A stretch of 5,144 nucleotides of DNA from DAOTWP01 sp034435675 (GTDB taxonomy: Bacteria; Chloroflexota; Anaerolineae; Aggregatilineales; Phototrophicaceae). Position numbers and translations under genes: made by a program. Location of the stretch: positions 1 to 5,144 of the forward strand of contig DAOTWP010000219.1 in NCBI GenBank assembly GCA_034435675.1, in the 5' to 3' direction. This document shows, piece after piece, positions 1 through 3,567 of this stretch. Within the stretch, counting starts at the first letter, position 1. Each line of letters opens with the position of its first letter. The notes beneath the pieces were generated by a model that saw nothing but the letters and a program-made list of their open reading frames with translations, had not been told where the DNA came from and did not search any database.

Positions 1-110
1 GGTCATGACAACACACCACCTCTGGTGACTGTGCCGCATAACAATGCAGCGGACACCAACCAGTTTTGACCGAAAACGACTGCCAAATGAACCTGAATAA
101 TAACCGGCGA

Positions 111-989
111 TTACGCCGCGAACAAGCGCATAACGGCATACACATACAGCACCACGAGCAGCAGACTGTCAATGCGATCCAGCATACCGCCGTGACCGGG
201 AATCACGCTCAATCCGCGAATAGAAGCATCCTTGACGCCGCATAGACGCTTGACTTTGGACTCCAGCAAATCGCCCATTGTCGCGGCGAAAGGCACTCCG
301 GCAGCAAGCAGCAGCGTGACTGGCAGCACAAGCTCAAAGCCAAGCAGCAGTGCCAACGCGATAACAAAACCACCGACAACACCCGTCACAGCGCCTTCGA
401 TGGTCTTCTTGGGCGAAAGGTTCGGGGCGAGCTTGTGCCTGCCATAAGCGCGACCGCCGGCATAGGCAAGTGTATCCGTCCCCCAAGTTCCAGCGACAAT
501 CAACAGCCACAGCAGCAGCCCGGCAGGATGCGCGCGCAGCGCAACGGCAAACGCCAGCACAAACCCCAGCAGCAGCGCCCCGAAAAGCACCAGTGCCGTC
601 TCGCGCAGTGCGCTCCTGCGTTCGGCAGAGGGAAGCAGCAGCACCCCGAGCAGTGCGGTCACCAGTCCGGCGAGGGTGGGCGCTAACCACAGCGCGGTCC
701 ACCCGCGTGGGTAAGCGATTATTACAGCGGCACACAGCACCACACCAATCACAACGGCAGCGGTAATGCGCTGGTGGGTAATCATCAGCACCAGTTCCAG
801 CCCGGCGAGGATACCGACGATCAGCGCCCCGATGCTGAACAGCGGGTCGCCCACAAGCATGATAACCAGTGCCAGCGGGGCAAGCACCAACCCACTGCCA
901 ACACGCAGCATAAAATTACGACTCAGCCGCATGCCGGAGTCAGGCGCGGTACTCATGGATTCGGGAACTGGTTGGATTACCCGCGACAT
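111..989 (-). CDS. cdsA: Phosphatidate cytidylyltransferase (CDP-diacylglycerol synthase)
   Basis: This 292-residue integral membrane enzyme converts phosphatidate and CTP to CDP-diacylglycerol and pyrophosphate, the branch point to bacterial phospholipids. The C-terminal CdsA signature is visible: S244, K247-R248, K253-D254, then PGHGG at 264-268 and D271-R272-x-D274, which form the metal and nucleotide site. A second conserved block, GTDTLAYAGGR followed by SPKKTIEG, spans 170-199. About eight hydrophobic segments cover roughly residues 33-290, after a polar N-terminus of about 25 residues. The ATG start is supported by AAGGAG on the minus strand (997-1002), 7 nt upstream. The length is normal for the family. 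One oddity is that the stretch between K253-D254 and IPGHGG is four residues longer than in the usual KDxGxxIPGHGG form. No clear terminator follows the stop. The family assignment is secure. Confidence 0.96.
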   Translation of the reverse strand: MSRVIQPVPESMSTAPDSGMRLSRNFMLRVGSGLVLAPLALVIMLVGDPLFSIGALIVGILAGLELVLMITHQRITAAVVIGVVLCAAVIIAYPRGWTALWLAPTLAGLVTALLGVLLLPSAERRSALRETALVLFGALLLGFVLAFAVALRAHPAGLLLWLLIVAGTWGTDTLAYAGGRAYGRHKLAPNLSPKKTIEGAVTGVVGGFVIALALLLGFELVLPVTLLLAAGVPFAATMGDLLESKVKRLCGVKDASIRGLSVIPGHGGMLDRIDSLLLVVLYVYAVMRLFAA

Positions 990-996
990 CGGTTTT

Positions 997-1002
997 CTCC
1001 TT
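997..1002 (-). promoter_or_regulatory. Ribosome binding site of cdsA
   Basis: AAGGAG read on the minus strand ends 7 nt before the ATG at 989. It selects this start over the internal Met codons at residues 12 and 20. Confidence 0.8.
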
Positions 1003-1007
1003 CAGGA

Positions 1008-1024
1008 CTGCACACTGAGTGCAG
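1008..1024. repeat. Perfect 6-bp inverted repeat in the cdsA 5' leader
   Basis: CTGCAC, a 5-nt spacer (ACTGA), then GTGCAG. It sits just upstream of the cdsA ribosome binding site. It could be a small hairpin in the 5' UTR or a short operator. Six-bp arms are not rare by chance, so the functional reading is weak. Confidence 0.35.
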
Positions 1025-1128
1025 CCAAACGAACAACAATATGCACATCTGAGTGAATTGCTCACAGGACTGCCGCCCCGGCTGCCAAACACCTGACTTC
1101 GACAAAATGTTAAGCGCAGATTAGCACT

Positions 1129-1157
1129 ATTTTAAGCCTGATTTGTCAGTACATCAA
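1129..1157 (-). promoter_or_regulatory. Candidate promoter for cdsA
   Basis: On the minus strand there is a TTGATG -35 box (1152-1157), a 17-bp spacer and a TAAAAT -10 box (1129-1134). The predicted start near 1122 would give cdsA a 5' UTR of about 130 nt containing the inverted repeat at 1008-1024. This rests on box similarity and spacing only. Confidence 0.45.
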
Positions 1158-1262
1158 CAACGCAGTGAAGTTGTCCCTAAATCTGCCGGGGACGCGGGCT
1201 GGCTGCCTGTATGATACCCATAGACAGCGTTCTAGCCTCTGCTAAAACCTGTCTCAAGCCTC

Positions 1263-1291
1263 TTGCAATCCGCCACAAAGCATGCTACCGT
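1263..1291 (+). promoter_or_regulatory. Candidate promoter of the Cys-rich leader ORF, predicting a leaderless transcript
   Basis: TTGCAA (1263-1268), a 17-bp spacer and TACCGT (1286-1291, fitting a TAnnnT -10) are followed after 7 nt by the ATG at 1299. That places the likely transcription start on the A of the start codon. This matches the absence of any Shine-Dalgarno sequence before the ORF. A competing -10, TAAACT at 1291-1296, has no well-spaced -35. The same geometry recurs at the gene starting at 3568. Confidence 0.45.
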
Positions 1292-1298
1292 AAACTAT

Positions 1299-1409
1299 AT
1301 GGCAAAACGACCCGCTGTGAACGACGTTTCGATGTGCTGCTGTCCATGCTGTATCTGTATGGTCAATCAATGCCACGCGCCGGAACGTTGGAGGCTGCCA
1401 GTGCGGTAA
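1299..1409 (+). CDS. Short cysteine-rich ORF, putative cysteine-sensing leader peptide
   Basis: This is a 36-codon ORF, ATG to TAA. Residues 13-20 read CCCPCCIC and a seventh Cys is at residue 25, with four TGC and three TGT codons. By contrast the five larger proteins of the window hold about four Cys in more than 1,200 residues. There is no ribosome binding site, but a promoter candidate puts the transcript start on the ATG. The stop lies in the loop of a small hairpin, 27 nt before an intrinsic terminator, and the next gene is a sulfurtransferase. Runs of codons for the sensed amino acid before a terminator are the hallmark of ribosome-mediated attenuation. Poly-cysteine leaderless short ORFs acting as cysteine-responsive attenuators are known from mycobacteria. 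Function here is inferred. Alternatives are a tiny metal-binding peptide, or a chance frame over a CTG-rich stretch. Confidence 0.55.
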   Translation: MAKRPAVNDVSMCCCPCCICMVNQCHAPERWRLPVR

Positions 1410-1419
1410 CATGCCGCAT
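1401..1419 (+). other. Leader hairpin A, enclosing the leader stop codon
   Basis: TGCGG (1402-1406) pairs with CCGCA (1414-1418), extendable by a G-U pair at 1401/1419. The 7-nt loop begins with the TAA stop of the leader ORF. A ribosome terminating there would melt it, whereas one stalled at the Cys codons would leave it free. The regulatory role is inferred from position. Confidence 0.4.
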
Positions 1420-1439
1420 TTGTAAGGAAACCTTGCAAA
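1419..1439 (+). other. Leader hairpin B, abutting the terminator
   Basis: TTTGTAAGG (1419-1427) pairs with CCTTGCAAA (1431-1439) around an AAA loop: nine pairs, one of them T-G. It shares base 1419 with hairpin A and bases 1437-1439 with the 5' arm of the terminator, so the three stems compete at their edges. Confidence 0.4.
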
Positions 1440-1463
1440 CCAACCTTCCGGGTTGGTTTTTTT
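1437..1463 (+). terminator. Intrinsic terminator between leader ORF and sulfurtransferase
   Basis: AAACCAACC (1437-1445) and GGTTGGTTT (1451-1459) form a perfect 9-bp stem with a 5-nt loop (TTCCG). The stem runs straight into a T-tract through 1463. It lies between the Cys-rich ORF and the sulfurtransferase start, in the same orientation, where an attenuator terminator is expected. A rival partner for CCAAC (1440-1444) is GTTGG at 1387-1391, inside the leader ORF. Confidence 0.85.
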
Positions 1464-1468
1464 GTTTC

Positions 1469-1497
1469 TTGTCAAGGCAGCGTGTCGTCAGTCAAAT
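1469..1497 (+). promoter_or_regulatory. Possible second promoter, downstream of the terminator
   Basis: TTGTCA (1469-1474), a 17-bp spacer and TCAAAT (1492-1497) would start transcription near 1504, upstream of the sulfurtransferase ribosome binding site. It has the same -35 hexamer as the tRNA-Cys promoter. If active it would bypass the attenuator and give basal expression. The -10 box is only a four-of-six match. Confidence 0.3.
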
Positions 1498-1520
1498 GCT
1501 TGAGTCGGCATAAGTTAAAG

Positions 1521-1527
1521 AGGAGAG
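1521..1527 (+). promoter_or_regulatory. Ribosome binding site of the sulfurtransferase
   Basis: AGGAGAG, with the AGGAG core ending 8 nt before the ATG at 1534. It fixes the start codon, and it contrasts with the lack of any such site before the Cys-rich ORF. Confidence 0.8.
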
Positions 1528-1533
1528 CGGTTC

Positions 1534-2394
1534 ATGAACGCTATTGATCGTGGTTATGCCCATCCAGAAGCCCTTGTTTCTACGGAATGGGTCGCGCAGC
1601 ATCTGCAAGACGCTACTGTACGGATTATTGAGTCGAATGAGGACCCGCTGTTGTATCCCTCCGGGCACATCCCCGGCGCAGTGCAGGTTGACTGGACTGT
1701 TGATCTAAACGACCGTGTGCGGCGCGATTATCTGGACCAAGCCGGTTTCGAAGCACTTGCGTCGCGCATCGGTATCACTCCGCAGACAACAGTGGTGTTT
1801 TATGGCGACAAGAATAACTGGTGGGCGACTTATGCATTCTGGGTGTTTCAATTATTCGGGCATGCTAATGCAAAAGTGATGGATGGCGGACGCCTGAAGT
1901 GGGAAAAAGAGGGGCGCACGCTAACCCGCGAAGTTCCCAGCTATCCCGCAACGACCTACAACGCCGCTGTGCGTAACGACGCTCCGATTCGCGCTTTCCG
2001 CGATGATGTCCTCAAACACATTGACGCAGGCAAACCGCTGGTGGATGTGCGCAGCCCGGCGGAATACAGCGGCGAAAAGCTGCATATGGAAGGTTACCCG
2101 CAGGAAGGCGCGCTGCGTGGCGGGCATATCCCCGGCGCGAAGAATGTGCCCTGGGCACGTGCGGCAAACCCGGAAGATGGCACATTCAAGAATGCGGACG
2201 ACCTGCGGACAATCTACCAGGACGAAATCGGCTTGCGTTCCGACAAAGATGTCATCACCTACTGCCGCATTGGCGAACGCAGCAGCCACACATGGTTTGT
2301 GCTCAAGTACCTGCTCGGCTATGAACAGGTGCGGAATTATGACGGCAGTTGGACCGAATGGGGCAACCTCGTCGGCGTCCCGATTGAAAAATAG
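1534..2394 (+). CDS. Two-domain rhodanese-type sulfurtransferase (probable thiosulfate sulfurtransferase)
   Basis: This 286-residue cytoplasmic protein moves sulfane sulfur from thiosulfate or a similar donor to a thiophilic acceptor through a cysteine persulfide. Two rhodanese domains are visible. The N-terminal one (about 10-128, with SGHIPGAVQVDW at 43-54) has Asp92 where a catalytic Cys would be and is inactive. The C-terminal one (about 152-284) has DVRSPAEY, GGHIPGAKNVPW and the active-site loop CRIGERSS, with Cys244 the only cysteine. CRxGxR loops resemble CysA2/SseA-type thiosulfate sulfurtransferases more than mercaptopyruvate enzymes, which carry CGSGVT. The closing NYDGSWTEWGN (268-278) is typical. 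A Cys-rich leader ORF and terminator lie upstream and sufE lies 158 bp downstream, suggesting control by cysteine supply. Family secure; preferred donor not. Confidence 0.93.
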   Translation: MNAIDRGYAHPEALVSTEWVAQHLQDATVRIIESNEDPLLYPSGHIPGAVQVDWTVDLNDRVRRDYLDQAGFEALASRIGITPQTTVVFYGDKNNWWATYAFWVFQLFGHANAKVMDGGRLKWEKEGRTLTREVPSYPATTYNAAVRNDAPIRAFRDDVLKHIDAGKPLVDVRSPAEYSGEKLHMEGYPQEGALRGGHIPGAKNVPWARAANPEDGTFKNADDLRTIYQDEIGLRSDKDVITYCRIGERSSHTWFVLKYLLGYEQVRNYDGSWTEWGNLVGVPIEK

Positions 2395-2401
2395 CTATCC
2401 T

Positions 2402-2429
2402 GGCGCGGGCACAGTGTGCCTGCTGCGCC
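2402..2429. repeat. GC-rich dyad after the sulfurtransferase
   Basis: GGCACA and TGTGCC (2408-2420) flank a single G, and outer arms GGCGC (2402-2406) and GCGCC (2425-2429) extend the symmetry. It begins 8 nt after the stop codon. It could be an mRNA 3' hairpin protecting the transcript end, a terminator lacking a T-tract, or a protein-binding dyad. Confidence 0.4.
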
Positions 2430-2484
2430 CCGCGCCGTGTCAATGCCGCAACACCACAACACCCGGCGTGGACTGGTTGAGTTC

Positions 2485-2506
2485 CCGCATTTGTGGTCAA
2501 ATGCGG
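2485..2506. repeat. Perfect 9-bp inverted repeat upstream of sufE
   Basis: CCGCATTTG, loop TGGT, CAAATGCGG. The right arm ends 13 bp before a TATAAT box and covers the position where a -35 box would lie, as a repressor or activator operator would. Because TTTAT follows, it could also be a weak terminator for the sulfurtransferase transcript. A 9-bp perfect stem is clear; which role applies is not. Confidence 0.6.
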
Positions 2507-2519
2507 TTTATCCCCACAA

Positions 2520-2525
2520 TATAAT
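2520..2525 (+). promoter_or_regulatory. -10 box of a likely sufE promoter
   Basis: This is a consensus TATAAT, 27 nt before the sufE start region. No good -35 lies at 16-18 bp. The nearest resemblance, TGGTCA (2494-2499), is 20 bp away and inside the inverted repeat, so the promoter may need an activator bound at that dyad. Confidence 0.5.
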
Positions 2526-2540
2526 CGGTTATCGGCATTA

Positions 2541-2546
2541 GAGGAG
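2541..2546 (+). promoter_or_regulatory. Ribosome binding site of sufE
   Basis: GAGGAG, 6 nt before the ATG at 2553. It decides the start against an in-frame GTG at 2493 that lies inside the inverted repeat. Confidence 0.8.
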
Positions 2547-2552
2547 CAGGCG

Positions 2553-3005
2553 ATGGCGGCGTACCCACAGAAGCTGGAAACCCTACTGGAAGACTTTCGA
2601 GAAATCACAGACCGTCAGGAACGCGCCGAACTGCTAATCGAAATTGCGGATCGCTTCCCACAGGTCAAGGTACCACCGGAGATTGCGACCCAGCCCTATC
2701 TGGCGGAAAACCACGTTGACTTCTGCGAGAGCGATGCTTACGTATGGGCGCAGGAACAGCCGGATGGCACACTGCTGTTTCACTTCGATGTGCTTAATCC
2801 GCAGGGGCTGTCGGCAATGGCGATCAGCGTCATCCTTGCCGAAAGCACCGCCGGAGCGCCGCTTGAGCAGGTTGCAGCAATCCCCAACGACATCGTTTTC
2901 ACGCTGTTTGGCAAAGAGGTGTCTATGGGCAAAGGGCAGGGCTTGATGGGCATTGTTTCAAAGGTTAGCTATGAAGCCCAAAAACGCCTGAAAGCTGCCT
3001 TCTGA
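2553..3005 (+). CDS. sufE: SufE-family cysteine desulfurase sulfur acceptor
   Basis: This 150-residue cytoplasmic protein, of usual SufE length, is expected to take persulfide sulfur from a SufS/IscS-type cysteine desulfurase and pass it to Fe-S cluster assembly or another acceptor. The N-terminal helix pattern (KLETLLEDFREITDRQERAE, 7-26) and AENHVDFCES (51-60) with the acceptor Cys58 match the family, whose usual motif is V-x-x-CQS. Here Q is replaced by E. Cys58 is the only cysteine. The C-terminal stretch with GLMGIVSKVSYEAQKRL (131-147) is also typical of the family. It follows the sulfurtransferase on the same strand but appears to have its own promoter and a dyad operator. It converges with the zinc-ribbon gene, leaving 21 bp between stop codons. 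No SufS or Suf scaffold gene is visible in the window, so the partner is unknown. Confidence 0.9.
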   Translation: MAAYPQKLETLLEDFREITDRQERAELLIEIADRFPQVKVPPEIATQPYLAENHVDFCESDAYVWAQEQPDGTLLFHFDVLNPQGLSAMAISVILAESTAGAPLEQVAAIPNDIVFTLFGKEVSMGKGQGLMGIVSKVSYEAQKRLKAAF

Positions 3006-3026
3006 CAATGCACCTGGCGGGCATCA

Positions 3027-3224
3027 TTACACTTCGCTGCAATCCCACATAAAGCCGCAGCGCAGGCAGCGTACCTTACACGCCAATCGGAAGGTCGGCG
3101 CATCGCACGCCGGGCATACGGTGGAAAGTGTGTAATTGGGCAGAGGGGCAGCTAAAATCGCCAGTGTCACAGTCTGGCTGTCTTGTTCATCTGCTGGCTG
3201 CTGCGCTGTTGGCTGTTCGAGCAT
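3027..3224 (-). CDS. Small zinc-ribbon-like protein of unknown function
   Basis: This 65-residue protein starts with a Gln/Ala/Asp-rich tail and ends in a cysteine cluster. CPAC at 37-40 and CLRC at 53-56 form two C-x2-C knuckles about 12 residues apart, and further Cys lie at 49 and 62. The knuckles fit a zinc ribbon, with C49 and C62 extra. The ATG at 3224 is preferred because GGAGAG lies 11 nt upstream. An in-frame GTG at 3254 would add ten residues but has no ribosome binding site. A promoter candidate (TTGTTT, 16 bp, TACAAT) lies at 3267-3294. The gene is downstream of tRNA-Cys on the same strand and converges with sufE. It has no recognisable family-specific motif; it could bind nucleic acid or be a structural zinc protein. 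Confidence 0.6.
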   Translation of the reverse strand: MLEQPTAQQPADEQDSQTVTLAILAAPLPNYTLSTVCPACDAPTFRLACKVRCLRCGFMWDCSEV

Positions 3225-3266
3225 CGCGGTGTGTGCTCTCCGATTTTTTTTCACAGGGCAATGCTA

Positions 3267-3294
3267 ATTGTAGTGCTAGAGCTAGAGTAAACAA
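3267..3294 (-). promoter_or_regulatory. Candidate promoter of the zinc-ribbon gene
   Basis: On the minus strand TTGTTT (3289-3294), a 16-bp spacer and TACAAT (3267-3272). The -35 overlaps the T-tract of the tRNA-Cys terminator, so the two genes would be separate units packed end to end. The -10 is a five-of-six match and the -35 is weak. Confidence 0.4.
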
Positions 3295-3326
3295 AAACGG
3301 GCAGTCCGTCAAACCGGCTCCCCGTT
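3291..3326 (-). terminator. Probable intrinsic terminator of tRNA-Cys
   Basis: Reading the minus strand, AACGGG (3321-3326) pairs with CCCGTT (3296-3301), with inner pairing AGCCG/CGGACT that contains one bulge. The stem leads into a TTTTTG run. It lies 17 nt past the tRNA 3' end. Confidence 0.65.
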
Positions 3327-3342
3327 CTGCATCGTTAGTCTG

Positions 3343-3413
3343 AGGCGACGGTGGGAATCGAACCCACGGTGAAGGTTTTGCAGACCTCTGCCTTGCCACT
3401 TGGCTACGTCGCC
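3343..3413 (-). tRNA. tRNA-Cys (anticodon GCA)
   Basis: This is a complete 71-nt cloverleaf on the minus strand. The acceptor stem is GGCGACG/CGTCGCC, the D arm stem GCC/GGC, the anticodon stem GAGGT/ACCTT with loop CTGCAAA, the variable loop 4 nt, and the T arm GTGGG-TTCGATT-CCCAC. The anticodon GCA is at 3379-3381. The discriminator base is T (U73), the cysteine identity base. The CCA end is not encoded (CAG follows). It has its own promoter and terminator and sits within the sulfur block, next to sufE and the zinc-ribbon gene. Confidence 0.97.
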
Positions 3414-3433
3414 AATCGCCGATAACGCAGGGC

Positions 3434-3462
3434 ATTATAACGGCTGAGTACAGGTGTGACAA
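3434..3462 (-). promoter_or_regulatory. Strong promoter of tRNA-Cys
   Basis: On the minus strand TTGTCA (3457-3462), a 17-bp spacer and a perfect TATAAT (3434-3439). The predicted start near 3427 leaves a leader of about 14 nt before the mature tRNA. This is the best promoter match in the window. Confidence 0.85.
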
Positions 3463-3531
3463 GCCTTAACCACCGCTTAAATCCACCAGCCAAACACCTG
3501 TTGTGTGCTGACACTGCATGCTACTCGCCAC

Positions 3532-3560
3532 TTGCGCGCGCGACAGAAAACCGCCACAAT
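3532..3560 (+). promoter_or_regulatory. Candidate promoter predicting a leaderless mRNA for the 3568 gene
   Basis: TTGCGC (3532-3537), 17 bp, CACAAT (3555-3560), then 7 nt to the ATG at 3568. No Shine-Dalgarno sequence lies before the ATG. Box spacing and distance to ATG are identical to those before the Cys-rich ORF. Confidence 0.4.
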
Positions 3561-3567
3561 ACGGCGC

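Larger units (their letters stand above)
990..1262. other. Divergent intergenic region between cdsA and the sulfur block
   Basis: Apart from the cdsA leader elements and the minus-strand promoter candidate listed separately, I see no gene here. I looked for the cores of common riboswitches (TPP, SAM-I, cobalamin, FMN, c-di-GMP) and of SRP RNA, RNase P RNA and tmRNA, and recognised none. The region is AT-richer than the flanking genes around 1100-1160, as expected for promoter DNA. Confidence 0.5.

Noticed and set aside
1..30. Possible start of another minus-strand gene (ATG at 6, AGAGGTGG at 16-23) following cdsA
   Set aside because: Only two codons are inside the window, so no product can be supported. 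dxr often follows cdsA, but nothing here shows it.
334..735. Minus- and plus-strand ORFs overlapping cdsA
   Set aside because: They are shadows of cdsA in other frames, with Arg/Ala- or Gln-rich low-complexity translations.
1084..1095. 12-bp repeat GCCAAACACCTG also at 3489-3500, both intergenic
   Set aside because: About one such 12-mer match is expected by chance in 5 kb, and the contexts differ.
1414..1423. CCGCATTTGT in the leader recurring at 2485-2494 before sufE
   Set aside because: Several 10-mer matches are expected by chance in this length. It is tempting because both copies precede sulfur genes, but only the second is in a perfect dyad.
1211..1513. 100-codon plus-strand ORF over the leader region
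   Set aside because: It runs through the intrinsic terminator, has no ribosome binding site, shows no protein-like domain pattern, and is out of frame with the Cys-rich ORF. A TATGAT at 1210 lacks a spaced -35.
2493..2552. Upstream GTG start for SufE
   Set aside because: It lies inside the perfect inverted repeat and upstream of the TATAAT box and the GAGGAG site. SufE homology starts after the ATG at 2553.
3271..3287. CTAGAG tandem-like repeat between tRNA-Cys and the zinc-ribbon gene
   Set aside because: It is only two short copies and lies in the promoter spacer. No attachment-site duplication of the tRNA end or integrase gene is seen.
3505..3567. Upstream GTG start for the membrane protein
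   Set aside because: There is no ribosome binding site, the added residues are unlike the acidic tail that follows, and the extension would cover the promoter candidate.
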